Shown here: in pieces, positions 1 to 9,047 of the stretch
Layout of the letters: every line of letters begins with the position of its first letter
How positions within the stretch are numbered: the stretch's first letter is position 1
Source of the DNA: DATMRF01 sp035566435
GTDB lineage: Bacteria > Verrucomicrobiota > Verrucomicrobiia > Limisphaerales > UBA8199
Assembly: GCA_035566435.1 (NCBI GenBank)
Contig: DATMRF010000105.1
Coordinates: 124,001-188,000, forward strand
Reading direction: 5' to 3'
Length of the DNA stretch: 64,000 nucleotides
Notes under the pieces: generated by a model
What the model was told of the DNA's origin: nothing
Databases searched by the model: none
Seen by the model: the letters and a program-made list of their open reading frames with translations, nothing else
Made by a program: the position numbers and the translations under genes

Positions 1-606
1 TACGCGTTCATCTTTGGGGAGCTTTTGATTAAGAGCATCGATGGCGCGACCGGTTGCCTCCCGGACCGGCTCGGCGCCGAGTTTCCCGCCCCAGAGCATA
101 TTGTCGAATAGAATGAGCCCGTTTTGTCTGACGCGGGGCAGTATGAGCTCGTAATACCCTTCGTATTGAGTTTTGTCCGCATCGATGAAGGCGAAATCGA
201 AGGACAACCCAGGTTCGAGTTGGCGCAGGCTCTGGATAGCATCGCCCAGTCGCAGGTCAATGCGGTCTTGCAGCCCGGCTTTGGCCCAGTACTTTCGGGC
301 GAGGTCAGTCCATTCTTTATTTTGGTCCAGGCAAATGAGTTTGCCGCCGGCCGGCAGGGCGCGGGCGATACACAGCGAGCTATAACCGGTGAACGTTCCG
401 ACCTCGATGGCATTCCTGGCGCCAATCGCAGCAACGAGGACGCTCAAAAATGTTCCTTGCTCATCGCTGATCTGGCATACGCTGACCTCGCCCAGCGCGG
501 CGGTTTCCGCCCGAAGCTCCGCCAGCAGCGGGTCTCCCGCGTCGCTACGGCTATGGATGAGATATTCGTAGAGACGATCGTTGAGCGTTACGTATTTGGA
601 ACCCAT
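1..606 (-). CDS. Class I SAM-dependent O-methyltransferase (3' end cut by window)
   Basis: Reading the reverse strand from the ATG at 606 gives 202 codons, open to the window edge. The protein starts MGSKYVTLNDRLYEYL and has the caffeoyl-CoA O-methyltransferase-type Rossmann fold: SAM-binding motif I AIEVGTFTGYSSL at about residues 66-78, the acidic strand LICLDQNKEW, and DFAFIDADKTQYEGYYE at about 136-152, the metal/substrate-binding segment of this family. A later VRQNGLILFDNMLWGGK segment is also typical. Family members (about 220 aa, cytosolic) methylate catechol-type hydroxyls with a divalent cation, but the substrate cannot be told from sequence. About 20 residues are missing at the C-terminus. 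It lies immediately downstream of the isomerase-like gene on the same strand (24-bp gap), so co-transcription is likely. Family certain, substrate unknown. Confidence 0.88.
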   Translation of the reverse strand, partial: MGSKYVTLNDRLYEYLIHSRSDAGDPLLAELRAETAALGEVSVCQISDEQGTFLSVLVAAIGARNAIEVGTFTGYSSLCIARALPAGGKLICLDQNKEWTDLARKYWAKAGLQDRIDLRLGDAIQSLRQLEPGLSFDFAFIDADKTQYEGYYELILPRVRQNGLILFDNMLWGGKLGAEPVREATGRAIDALNQKLPKDERV

Positions 607-630
607 GCGGTTTACAGTAGCAGAACCCAG

Positions 631-2262
631 TTAACTCAGCTCAACTTTTCCACATAGGTGAACCTGGAGGCCCAGTGCCGCAAGCATCGCTGCCTTGATG
701 CGGCACGCGCGGTGGGCCTGCTTGCGGTTGGGTGCATAGACGACCTGGATGTGGTTGGATTTGTGGCGTGCCATCATTTGGTCGCGGGTGATGCCGTCCA
801 GGACCGCATGCATGATCGGCCATTGAGGCGTTGTCTCGCGCCAGCGCCGTTCGGTCTCTTTCTCGGGTAACGTCACCGCTTCCGAGACACCGAGGTCGCA
901 ATGTAACTTGCCGTCCATGATGAAGATCCGGCTCCAAACAACATGACCGGGCTTCGAGACGCCTTTGATAGTGCCGCCGCCCAGCCGGAAATACATCGGC
1001 GGCTGGCGTTCGCTGACCGCGCCTTTGAATCCGCCGCTCAGGTGAGCGGGCGGCACCGCTCCGGAGATCAAAAAGACCCAGACATAGTCGTTCACGCCTT
1101 TTCCCCGGTAGTGCTGGCCCCAGCGCAGGTCGTGCAGAGTGGTCTCCGGCGCGAACCCCAGCTCGTTCCAAAGCCGGTTGGTCACCAGTCCATCCAATCC
1201 CGAGCATTCGTCCACCTCGTTGAAGTGCGGGAGCGCTTTGCCGGCGAAGAGGACGCGGGCGGACTTCGCGGCCTTGACTGGCGGTCGGTCCACGTTGTTC
1301 AACAGGCCCTCCACCAGGTCGCTGGCCGGGGCGAGGTCTTTCAGGCCCTGCTGGTACTGGATGCCAATGGTTGAGCAGCCGAATTCATCCGCGAGTCGGA
1401 CGGCGGCGACGTACATTTTGCATTGCTGCAAAGTTTGGGCTTCGGTCAGCTCGGTTTCCTCGTCGGTCCCCCACTTGAACGCCATGCCCTTCTTCAGCAG
1501 CCATTCGAGAACCGCGTGCGCCTCGGTGTCGCTGACCTGCTGCATCGCCGCGTAAAGTGCGGACTGGCTGAGGCGCTCTTTAAACACGCCCGTCGGATGG
1601 AGCAATTCATCGGGAATGATCGCGTTGAACATGCCCATGCAGCCTTCATCGAACACGCCGAGGATTGCTTTTTGTCGTTTCAACTCGGCAGCGGCGCGCT
1701 TGCCGACTTGTTCGTCCTCGGCGGGGAGCTTCAGCAACGCCAGGTCTTTGACATGGCTTTGATCGTGCGTGACGGTCCCCTCTGCCAGCCACTGCCGCAG
1801 TCCGTTCTTGAAAAAAGTATCGGTGAAATCCTCGCTCCAAAGTGTGCTGTAACGAACGCCCGCCTTCGTCAGCGACCCGTTGAGGTTCAACATCCCGACC
1901 AGGCCCGGCCAGGTGCCACTCCAGTTCGCGACCGTCAGGACTGGGCCACGATGCGTGCTCAATCCGCCGAGAACGTGGTGGCTGTATTGCCAGACGACTT
2001 CCGCGACGATCAGCGGCGCAGCCGGGTCGAGCCTCCGAAAAACCTCCAGGCCCATCTTCTGTGAATCAATAAACCCGTGCTGCTTGTGCTTGTCGTAGGG
2101 ATGGGCACGCACAACCGTCCAGCCCTCGGATTTCAGCGCTCTCGCGAGAACCGATTCCATTTTCGCTTGTTCAGGCCAGCATTTCTGGTTGGCGGAGAGG
2201 CGCAAATCGCCGTTGGCCATTAAATAGACGTGTCTTGGTTTCAAAGGTGTTGTCGTTTTCAT
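631..2262 (-). CDS. L-fucose/L-arabinose isomerase-like protein
   Basis: 543 aa from the ATG at 2262 (MKTTTPLKPRHVYL). An in-frame extension to 2325 is possible, but it is low-complexity and carries no better start. The overall pattern resembles proteins annotated as fucose-isomerase-family in Verrucomicrobia: an N-terminal Rossmann-like part with EVVWQYSHHVLGGLSTHRGP at about residues 90-110, a central helical part, and a C-terminal beta-barrel part with RLGGGTIKGVSKPGHVVWSR resembling the FucI C-terminal domain. Family enzymes interconvert aldoses and ketoses with Mn2+ in the cytosol. I could not place the full metal-binding set (Glu, Asp, His), so the sugar and the activity are open. No signal peptide. 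It may share a transcript with the O-methyltransferase downstream. Confidence 0.7.
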   Translation of the reverse strand: MKTTTPLKPRHVYLMANGDLRLSANQKCWPEQAKMESVLARALKSEGWTVVRAHPYDKHKQHGFIDSQKMGLEVFRRLDPAAPLIVAEVVWQYSHHVLGGLSTHRGPVLTVANWSGTWPGLVGMLNLNGSLTKAGVRYSTLWSEDFTDTFFKNGLRQWLAEGTVTHDQSHVKDLALLKLPAEDEQVGKRAAAELKRQKAILGVFDEGCMGMFNAIIPDELLHPTGVFKERLSQSALYAAMQQVSDTEAHAVLEWLLKKGMAFKWGTDEETELTEAQTLQQCKMYVAAVRLADEFGCSTIGIQYQQGLKDLAPASDLVEGLLNNVDRPPVKAAKSARVLFAGKALPHFNEVDECSGLDGLVTNRLWNELGFAPETTLHDLRWGQHYRGKGVNDYVWVFLISGAVPPAHLSGGFKGAVSERQPPMYFRLGGGTIKGVSKPGHVVWSRIFIMDGKLHCDLGVSEAVTLPEKETERRWRETTPQWPIMHAVLDGITRDQMMARHKSNHIQVVYAPNRKQAHRACRIKAAMLAALGLQVHLCGKVELS

Positions 2263-2507
2263 GTTCTGATCAGTTTTCCGCGGCCGCTCCAACCGCGTGC
2301 CAGTGCACCCCGGCACTCGGTTCATTCTGAAGTCTGTCTGAGCGGGTCCGCCCGCGAAGGCTTCGCGTTATTCGGTCCTTTTTACCACGGTTGAGCCAAG
2401 CCGTCACCTGAACTTTTGGTCGCCTTTTACATTGCGACTTGTCGCGCGATGGGTTAACTGAGGTTGAAGCTGCCGAACATACCAAGCACCGAATTCATTC
2501 ACGCAGC

Positions 2508-2717
2508 ATGAAACCTGAGAGGATCATTTCCAGAGCGGAGTCTTTCCGGATTCTCAAGAACGACCTGCGCCGAGCGGCGCTGGAGAACCACGCGGCGGAG
2601 CTGAAAGAAGCCGGCGTGGAAAAACGAGAGGAGATATTCGACAAGATCGAGCGAGACATCGAGAAGGAGATCCGGCGCCGCTGGACGCACGTTCAACCGC
2701 ACACCTTGCTTTACTGA
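2508..2717 (+). CDS. Small charged helical protein, unknown function
   Basis: 69 aa from the ATG at 2508 (MKPERIISRAESFRILK). An upstream in-frame start at 2439 exists, but the extra residues look non-coding. The protein is almost all helix-forming and highly charged (ENHAAELKEAGVEKREEIF, DKIERDIEKEIRRRW), so a short amphipathic or coiled-coil helix is likely. No cysteines, membrane segment or named domain. It sits between the divergent isomerase gene and the GH28-like gene, 66 bp upstream of the latter on the same strand. Coding status is supported by composition and the clean stop only. Confidence 0.5.
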   Translation: MKPERIISRAESFRILKNDLRRAALENHAAELKEAGVEKREEIFDKIERDIEKEIRRRWTHVQPHTLLY

Positions 2718-2783
2718 GAATCGTTTCGTGGATCAAAGTGGTCCATGGGCTCATGAGACCGCAGAAAAAGCCCGGCTCTGGCC

Positions 2784-4229
2784 ATGAATACCAAACCACC
2801 ATATCGGCTGCTCTGGTTCGGTTCGCTGACTCTCGCCCTGCTCGCGACGCAACCCGCTCGCGCTGCGGACGCCGGTGTGGCGCCTGGACGGGCTTCCGCC
2901 GGTCATACCTTCAACGTGTGCGACTACGGCGCAACTGGCGACGGCACGACGCTCGATACTGCGGGCCTGAACCGTACTATCGAGGCCTGTTCGCAGGCGG
3001 GCGGAGGCGAAGTATTGGTGCCTGCCGGTCGGTATCTTTCCGGCACAATTCATTTGCGCAGCCACGTCACGCTGTACCTGGCCGCGGGCGCGACGCTTGT
3101 CGGTACGACCAATTTATCGCAATACGCGCAACCCGCCGTGCCATCGTTCATGCCTGAAGCCAAATGGGGCAAATGGCACCGGGCGCTGCTGGTTGCTGAA
3201 AATGCTGAGGACGTCGCGATTGCGGGGCCAGGCGTGATAGACGGCAACAAGGTGTTCGACCCCACCGGCGAGGAGCGCATGCGCGGGCCGCACACTCTCG
3301 TTTTCATTGACTGCCGCCGGTTTACCATCCGCGACGTGTCCATCGTGGATGCTGCTAACTACGCGATTTTTTTCCAGGTGAGCGATGACGTGGACATTCG
3401 GAACGTGAAGATCACCGGCGGGTGGGATGGGGTGCATTTTCGAGGGGCCCCCGGCTGCTGGTGCCACAATGTCAACATCAGCGGCTGCCGATTCTTCACG
3501 GGCGACGATTCTATCGCCGGCCGATATTGGGACAACGTCGTGATCTCCGATTGCACGCTCAACTCGGCGTGCAATGGCATTCGGCTCATCGGGCCGGCAA
3601 CGCACTTGCTTGTGAGTGACTGTCTATTCTACGGACCCGGTCAGCGGGTGCATCGCACTTCGACCCGTTCGAATATGTTGAGCGGGATCATTCTCCAACC
3701 GGGTGCCTGGGACAAAACGGAAGGACTCCTGGACGAGGTCTTTATTGCCAATAACGTCATGCGCGATGTGGCATCGCCCGTAACCATCTGGACGAAGCCC
3801 GGAAACCCGGTCGGAAAGATCACCATCTCCGGCCTGAGTGCGACCGGGGTATATCGCGCCGCTCTCTCGGTGGAGAGCTGGTCGGCCGTGCCGATTACCA
3901 ACCTCATCGTGCGCGGCGCGACGGTTGAATTCAACGGGGGCGGCAAAGCTGAGCAGGCGCTTCAGGGCGTCAAGGGCCCGGGTGTGGATGCGCGTCCGCT
4001 GCCGGCTTGGGGGGTCTATGCCCGCAACGTCGAAAGCCTCACCCTCGAAGATGTCCGGTTAAGTGTTGCCCGGGATGATTTCCGTCCAGTCATCCTGGCG
4101 GATGGCGTCCAGCGTCTGGAGTTGGATGCCTTTAGATTCACCCATGTTGCCGGAGTGAAGGAGCCGCTCGTCACTACCAACGTTGGAAAGCTAAATCTGC
4201 GCGAGACGGACCTGGCTGTGCGGCCTTAA
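2784..4229 (+). CDS. Secreted glycoside hydrolase family 28-like (polygalacturonase-fold) protein
   Basis: 481 aa with a Sec signal peptide (MNTKPPYRLLWFGSLTLALL, cut near ARAADA). The mature start FNVCDYGATGDGTTLDTAGL is the classic entrance of GH28/pectate-lyase-3 parallel beta-helix proteins, followed by GGGEVLVPAGRYLSGTIHL. Helix turns continue through VVISDCTLNSACNGIRLIG. GH28 enzymes hydrolyse alpha-1,4-galacturonosyl or related linkages in plant polymers. Here the G-D-D motif (FTGDDSIAG, about residue 235) is present, but the N-T-D and G-H-G motifs are not recognisable: the latter place reads SACNGIR. Substrate or even activity is therefore uncertain. Its 3' end overlaps panD by 4 bp, tail to tail. 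Confidence 0.82.
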   Translation: MNTKPPYRLLWFGSLTLALLATQPARAADAGVAPGRASAGHTFNVCDYGATGDGTTLDTAGLNRTIEACSQAGGGEVLVPAGRYLSGTIHLRSHVTLYLAAGATLVGTTNLSQYAQPAVPSFMPEAKWGKWHRALLVAENAEDVAIAGPGVIDGNKVFDPTGEERMRGPHTLVFIDCRRFTIRDVSIVDAANYAIFFQVSDDVDIRNVKITGGWDGVHFRGAPGCWCHNVNISGCRFFTGDDSIAGRYWDNVVISDCTLNSACNGIRLIGPATHLLVSDCLFYGPGQRVHRTSTRSNMLSGIILQPGAWDKTEGLLDEVFIANNVMRDVASPVTIWTKPGNPVGKITISGLSATGVYRAALSVESWSAVPITNLIVRGATVEFNGGGKAEQALQGVKGPGVDARPLPAWGVYARNVESLTLEDVRLSVARDDFRPVILADGVQRLELDAFRFTHVAGVKEPLVTTNVGKLNLRETDLAVRP

Positions 4230-4588
4230 ATCCCGCGCTCGCTCGCGACGGCGTTCTTTTCGCCGAGCACAATTACGCGCGGCTTCCAGAACTTGGCTTC
4301 GGTGGCCTCGACCTCGGTGAAGCTCATAATCGTGAGCCGGTCGCCGGGCTTGCCCAGGTGGGCGGCGGCCCCATTCAGGATAATCTGACCGGCACCCCGC
4401 TCGCCCGGAATCGTGTAGGTCTCAAACCGCGCGCCATTGGCCATATTGCTGCAAAGAATCCTTTCATAGGGCAGCAGACCGGCCTTTTCCATCAAATCGC
4501 GGTCGATGGTCAGGCTCCCTTCATAATCAAGATTTGCCGCCGTCACCTGCGCGCGGTGAATTTTCGATTTTAGCAAATGAACCAGCAT
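4226..4588 (-). CDS. panD: Aspartate 1-decarboxylase (pyruvoyl-dependent)
   Basis: 120 aa, close to the usual 115-140. PanD makes beta-alanine from L-aspartate for pantothenate and coenzyme A. The zymogen self-cleaves between Gly24 and Ser25 (DYEGSLTID), leaving a pyruvoyl group on the new N-terminus; Lys9 and Tyr22, which take part, are in place. The motifs GERGAGQIILNGAAAHL and GDRLTIMSFTEV complete the double-psi barrel. Cytosolic tetramer in known cases. The gene follows the secreted hypothetical protein (4639-6702) on the same strand with a 50-bp gap, so it may share its transcript, although the functions are unrelated. Confidence 0.96.
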   Translation of the reverse strand: MLVHLLKSKIHRAQVTAANLDYEGSLTIDRDLMEKAGLLPYERILCSNMANGARFETYTIPGERGAGQIILNGAAAHLGKPGDRLTIMSFTEVEATEAKFWKPRVIVLGEKNAVASERGI

Positions 4589-4638
4589 AGTGAGTCAAGT
4601 CAGCGGCCCGATGGAAAAGCGGTGCGTTGTCGGGGCGA

Positions 4639-6702
4639 TTACTTTTTTGACGCGTCCATGCCTTTGAGGGCCGGCGGCACGGGGTCGAACGCTTTGAGCA
4701 TCAGGCCCTCCGCGTTCGCACTGCCGCCATACACGCTGAAATAGAAATATTTCGAAACCTTGTCGAACGGCGGCAGGAGCGAGAAATCCAGCCAATCCTT
4801 GAAGCCCTGAGTTGCGGCGGAGAAACCAAGGCCGGCTTGCAGCATGCCGAGACCGCTGGCGGTTGAGGAATTGGTCGTCGAACCTGGTTCCTTGCGCAGC
4901 GCCTCGAAAAAGCCTCGCAGAGTTTCGGCCTCATTTTGATACCCAAACATGGATGTGCCGGGGCCGGTGACCTTTTGCGCGGCCTCGGTCAGACCGGCGG
5001 CGTCACGCAGCGCCTTGGCATCGCTCTGGCTGCTGCGCAGATACTCTTCGATCATTGAGGCGTCTGTGGACATCGCTACGTACCCGCCGCCGGCGGCGTA
5101 ATTGAAAGAAACGGGCGTAGCGGCGCCACTCGTCGGCGGTCCCATCGGCCGGAGCGGAACGGAGTAAATCCTGCGCCCAAGGAACTCCCGCTCTTGCGGG
5201 GGCGTCCCCGCCTGCTGGCTGAGATACACCAGGACGCTCTTCAGGGCGGCGGCGAGTTGTTCAGGCTGAGGCGAGCCCAACAGGAAAATGGACGGGGGCG
5301 ACCGGAGTTCGGCAGGGGAGGCGCCACGGGGCGGTTTTTCGTAACTGATCATGTCATCACCCAGGTTCCCGATGAGGTTCTTGCGGATGTCGAAAGCCGG
5401 ATCTTTGTCCCTGGCCGCTGTATTGGCCGTATCCAGAAGGAAATTGATCCCGCTGAGCCATTGGGGCGAGATATCGCCGATAGTTTTTTCGAGTATCGCC
5501 CACGCTTTCTGGCCGTCCAGGCGCCAGCGCTGGAATTTCGTGGCGTCCGCCGGCACGAATCGCGGCGGGTTGGACTCTTTGGGTTCACCCGCGAGGATCT
5601 TGAAGATGCCCTGGCGGCTGGCCTCCGGCACACCCAGGAAGAGCTGGACTACGAGGCCTTCGTTCGATGCCTGGAAACTGCAGGCGAAGGTCTTCAGGGC
5701 GCTCAAGCCAAGCGCGGAGATGATCTTGTCCGGCTTTAGATCGAACGGATTCGGCGCGTCCGGATTCTCCTTTTTCTCGGCCGCCTGGCGGACGATCAGG
5801 TCCAGCAGCACTTTGGCGTTGACCCACCCGTAGCACGGGGCGTCCCGGAACATCGCGAGGTGATTAGCCTGGTAGGCGGCGGTCTCTCCCAATGCCGGCA
5901 CGGCGCCGCCGGTGAGCCGGACAACCACTTTCTCCAACGCCTTAGTCGAATTGCCCACCAACAGCAAAGACTCGAACTGCCCCAGCACCAGCTCGTCCTT
6001 GGACTGGGGTTTGGGGGTTTCTTTGTCATTCCCCAGCTCCTGGACTTCTCCACGCTTGGGCAGGAATTTGCGGAGCGTTTGGGGAACGTCATTTGTCGAG
6101 AGTGGCAGAATGGTGAATTCCACGTCGCGGATTTTCTCGGTCCGCAGCGGCCTGGCGGCGTCCACCCACTTCTTGCGCAGATCGGCGAGGTTCTTTTTCA
6201 ACTGCGCGCTCTTGTCGCGGCTGTCGAGCAACAGGAGCAAACCGGGCATCTCGCCGTCCTGGCCCTGCCAGCCATTTTGAGTCACCGCGAAGGTTATTTG
6301 CCCCTGGAGCAGGCTGGTGTAATCGCCCAGCTTCACATCCAACTCGCGTTCCAGCGGTTTCACCAATTCTTCGTTCCATTTGAGCAGGAATTTGTCTTTG
6401 AACGGCTTCATCGCCGGATCATTCCAGCACTGGGCCTGGGGCATTTTTTTTGCCAAATCGCGCAGCCGGGAAAAATCCGGAGCAGTCACCAGCACCAGCG
6501 TATCGTCGGGCAGCAGCTTCTCTGCGGCCGGAATCGCAGCGCGGCTGGTGAAATTCAGCAGGAAAAGACAGGTCAGTGTCAGCAGCGGGAGGCTGCAGCG
6601 TGACCGCCGGAACCTGGAAGCTGGAACTGGGAGTTTCGCCCTTGGCGGTTCCGACAAGCTTGCTTGTTTATTTCTCATGCGCGGTGACAATTTGGTGGAC
6701 AT
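4639..6702 (-). CDS. Large secreted protein of unknown function (DUF3352-like)
   Basis: 687 aa from the ATG at 6702; a second ATG at 6678 (codon 9) is equally possible, and neither has a clear Shine-Dalgarno sequence. A signal peptide lies at about residues 33-56 (SLPLLTLTCLFLLNFTSRAA). The mature part begins AEKLLPDDTLVLVTAPDFSRL, a pattern like DUF3352-type proteins of planctomycetes and verrucomicrobia. It carries later repeated features such as LLLLDSRDK and a phenylalanine-rich C-terminus. No catalytic motif or cysteine pattern is visible; a periplasmic or surface role is inferred from the leader alone. The protease gene lies 52 bp upstream on the same strand. Function unknown. Confidence 0.8.
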   Translation of the reverse strand: MSTKLSPRMRNKQASLSEPPRAKLPVPASRFRRSRCSLPLLTLTCLFLLNFTSRAAIPAAEKLLPDDTLVLVTAPDFSRLRDLAKKMPQAQCWNDPAMKPFKDKFLLKWNEELVKPLERELDVKLGDYTSLLQGQITFAVTQNGWQGQDGEMPGLLLLLDSRDKSAQLKKNLADLRKKWVDAARPLRTEKIRDVEFTILPLSTNDVPQTLRKFLPKRGEVQELGNDKETPKPQSKDELVLGQFESLLLVGNSTKALEKVVVRLTGGAVPALGETAAYQANHLAMFRDAPCYGWVNAKVLLDLIVRQAAEKKENPDAPNPFDLKPDKIISALGLSALKTFACSFQASNEGLVVQLFLGVPEASRQGIFKILAGEPKESNPPRFVPADATKFQRWRLDGQKAWAILEKTIGDISPQWLSGINFLLDTANTAARDKDPAFDIRKNLIGNLGDDMISYEKPPRGASPAELRSPPSIFLLGSPQPEQLAAALKSVLVYLSQQAGTPPQEREFLGRRIYSVPLRPMGPPTSGAATPVSFNYAAGGGYVAMSTDASMIEEYLRSSQSDAKALRDAAGLTEAAQKVTGPGTSMFGYQNEAETLRGFFEALRKEPGSTTNSSTASGLGMLQAGLGFSAATQGFKDWLDFSLLPPFDKVSKYFYFSVYGGSANAEGLMLKAFDPVPPALKGMDASKK

Positions 6703-6754
6703 CGTGTGCCGGTGCTACTGTTGTGAGCCAGCTAAAGCAAGGAGCGTGCCGAAA

Positions 6755-7756
6755 TCAATCCTCAGTCATCGCTTTGCGTGTCCGGCTGGGCGGCTCCAAA
6801 TAACGGTAAGCGTTGCTCGGATTATCATTGGAGTAGGCATAGGCATCCCGATGATCGAGAAAGAATTTTACCGCCTCGACCGGGATGGCGAAACCCAGCC
6901 CTTCGCCGAACGTGATCTTCATGTTCGTTATGCCAACGACTTCGCCGCGCAGGTTGAACAGCGGGCCGCCGCTGTTGCCGGGGTTGATCTGGGCGGTGGT
7001 TTGCAGGTAAAGATCGCCCATCATCGGGCGGGTCTTTGTGCTAAGAATGCCTTCCGTGACCGTGCGCTCCAGCCCCAGCGGGCTGCCGATCGCAAAAACG
7101 CCTTCACCCACCGAGAGAGCGTCGGCGCTGCCCAGCAGCACGGATTTGAATTTCGGGGCGTCTTTGTCGTCGATCTTCAGCAGCGCGAGGTCCCCAAATT
7201 TATTGATCGCGATAATCCGCACCTGTTTGTAGGTCTTGCGCTCCAGTTCGCCGCCGGCCGAATGATATACCTCAACCGAAATCTGCGTCTCCCCTTCGAT
7301 CACGTGGAAGTTGGTCATCAGGAACCCGTCGTCGTTGAGGATGAACCCCGAGCCCAGCCCGCCGGGTGTGCGCACTTGCACGACCGCCTCGCCCAGCTCA
7401 TTAACCAATTCGCGCACGGTGCGCAAAGGCAGGGGTTTGTTCGAGACCGCGTAAAAGCCGCTCCGGGTGTCGGTCAGAGGCTGGTAATCGGGTTTTCCCG
7501 CTGCCTCGGCGACAACTTTCCGGGCCGGTGCCGTCTTGGGCGGGGGTTCCGGGGCGTCGGACTTTGAAATCTTAAGGATCTGATTGCGGGGAATAACCAG
7601 GACGGTGTAACCGACATCGACGGCCACGAGGTCGGACTTCTCGGCCAGCACCCGGCCCGTAATCGCGGCTTTGTCCTTTAACTGCAAGGTATCGGCAACG
7701 GCCTCCTGCCACGCGCACACGCTTATGGCCAAGACCCAAAAACACACTCTTAGCAT
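6755..7756 (-). CDS. Secreted trypsin-like serine protease (S1C, HtrA/Do-like) without PDZ domain
   Basis: 333 aa from the ATG at 7756 (MLRVCFWVLAISVCAW, signal peptide). After a linker of about 100 residues comes a chymotrypsin-fold domain with the full triad: His151 in TNFHVIEG, Asp189 in KFGDLALLK and Ser262 in NPGNSGGPL. S1C proteases degrade or chaperone misfolded exported proteins. The protein ends about 20 residues after the protease domain (IPVEAVKFFLDHRD), so the PDZ domains that normally gate HtrA are missing. The N-terminal region (TLQLKDKAAITGRVLAEKSD, LVAVDVGYTVLVIP) looks like a small beta domain. Probably transcribed ahead of the secreted protein 4639-6702; it diverges from purM. 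Confidence 0.9.
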   Translation of the reverse strand: MLRVCFWVLAISVCAWQEAVADTLQLKDKAAITGRVLAEKSDLVAVDVGYTVLVIPRNQILKISKSDAPEPPPKTAPARKVVAEAAGKPDYQPLTDTRSGFYAVSNKPLPLRTVRELVNELGEAVVQVRTPGGLGSGFILNDDGFLMTNFHVIEGETQISVEVYHSAGGELERKTYKQVRIIAINKFGDLALLKIDDKDAPKFKSVLLGSADALSVGEGVFAIGSPLGLERTVTEGILSTKTRPMMGDLYLQTTAQINPGNSGGPLFNLRGEVVGITNMKITFGEGLGFAIPVEAVKFFLDHRDAYAYSNDNPSNAYRYLEPPSRTRKAMTED

Positions 7757-7931
7757 GGGCTGAACGTAGTGGAGCGGAGGAGGTTTGACAAGGGGAGACG
7801 GGAGGAGCAACGGGGAATGGAGTCATGGAGTAATGGAAGGATCGACCGTGGGGTGCGTCGCAGGCGGCGCGCCCCGGCTGTCCCCACCTAAAGCTTGGAT
7901 TCCGCGAGCGCGGTCGATACTCTCCGGCGCC

Positions 7932-8987
7932 ATGAGACAGAAAGCATACGCCCGGGCGGGCGTCGATATTGATTTGGGGAACCGGGTCAAGGCCACGCTA
8001 CCGCGGCTGTTGGCCTCGACGCATCGGCGCGGGGTGCTTGGCAAAGTCGGCGGTTTCGGGGGGGTGTTCGAGCTCGACCTCGGCAAGTACTCCGAGCCGG
8101 TGCTGGTCTCCAGCGTGGACGGGGTCGGCACCAAGTTGAAGATTGCGTTTGCCCTTGACCGCCACGACACCATCGGGCAGGACCTGGTCAACCACTGCGT
8201 GAACGACATCGCTGTGCTGGGCGCCGAGCCGCTGTTCTTCCTCGACTACCTCGGCACCGGCAAGCTCGAGTCCCGCGTCTTCACCGAAATTATCAGCGGC
8301 TTTGCCAAGGCTTGCGCCGAAAACCATTGCGCCCTCATTGGCGGAGAAACAGCCCAGATGCCTGGCTTTTACCAACCCGGCGAGTACGACGTCAGCGGCA
8401 CCATCGTCGGCGTGGTGGAAAAATCCCGGCTCCTGCACGGGAAGACTATCCGCCCCGGCGACACTGTGTTGGGGCTGGCCTCGAGCGGCCTGCACACCAA
8501 CGGCTACTCTTTGGCGCGCAAAATCCTTTTCGAGCAGATGAAGCTCAAACCCTCCAGCCGGCTGCAGGGATTATCCGGCACAGTTGGCGAAGAGTTGTTG
8601 AAAGTTCACGTGAGCTACGGCCCGCTGGTTCAAAAGCTGCTAAAGAAGTTCAATGCAGGAAAAGATTCCTCCTTCGCGCTCAAAGGGCTCGCGCATATCA
8701 CCGGCGGGGGGTTCGTGGACAACATCCCGCGTGTCCTGCCTAAGCGGTGCGACGTCGTCATCCATAAAGGCACCTGGAAAATGCCGCCGATCTTCCAAGT
8801 GCTACAAAACCAAGGGGGTGTGCCGGAATCGGAACTATACCAGGTTTTCAATATGGGTATCGGGATGACGCTCGTCGTTGCTGCCGCGCAGGCCGACGTG
8901 GTCCTGAAGTTTATCCGCGCCCAAAAGCAAACCGCATGGCGCATTGGCGAGGTGGTAAAGGGCAGGGGAGCAGCCCGGGTGATCTGA
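7932..8987 (+). CDS. purM: Phosphoribosylformylglycinamidine cyclo-ligase (AIR synthetase)
   Basis: 351 aa, normal for PurM. The ATG at 7932 (MRQKAYARAGVDIDLGN) matches the family start; the upstream in-frame extension to 7785 is repetitive intergenic sequence. PurM catalyses the ATP-dependent closure of FGAM to 5-aminoimidazole ribotide, step 5 of purine synthesis. Visible motifs are SSVDGVGTKLKIA (ATP/substrate loop), DLVNHCVNDIAVLGAEPLFF, ENHCALIGGETAQMPGFY and GLASSGLHTNGYSLAR. The C-terminus (FNMGIGMTLVV) is complete. Cytosolic dimer in known cases. purD lies about 1 kb downstream on the same strand, separated by the oppositely oriented FKBP gene. Confidence 0.97.
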   Translation: MRQKAYARAGVDIDLGNRVKATLPRLLASTHRRGVLGKVGGFGGVFELDLGKYSEPVLVSSVDGVGTKLKIAFALDRHDTIGQDLVNHCVNDIAVLGAEPLFFLDYLGTGKLESRVFTEIISGFAKACAENHCALIGGETAQMPGFYQPGEYDVSGTIVGVVEKSRLLHGKTIRPGDTVLGLASSGLHTNGYSLARKILFEQMKLKPSSRLQGLSGTVGEELLKVHVSYGPLVQKLLKKFNAGKDSSFALKGLAHITGGGFVDNIPRVLPKRCDVVIHKGTWKMPPIFQVLQNQGGVPESELYQVFNMGIGMTLVVAAAQADVVLKFIRAQKQTAWRIGEVVKGRGAARVI

Positions 8988-8991
8988 AAAC

Positions 8992-9021
8992 AAAAAAAGC
9001 CGCGCTCCTGCGAGCGCGGCT
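8992..9021 (-). terminator. Rho-independent terminator of the FKBP gene
   Basis: A perfect 10-bp GC-rich stem (8998-9007 pairing with 9012-9021) with the 4-nt loop CTGC is followed, on the minus strand, by a run of seven T. It lies 27 bp beyond the FKBP stop codon and is oriented to end that transcript. Read on the plus strand there is no T-run, so it would terminate purM poorly. Confidence 0.85.
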
Positions 9022-9047
9022 CAAACTAAGACTCTTCAGGAGGTCAG

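Noticed and set aside
7785..7931. N-terminal extension of PurM
   Set aside because: The in-frame extension from 7785 has sequence unlike any PurM and consists of GGAGTAATGG-type repeats; the family start is at 7932.
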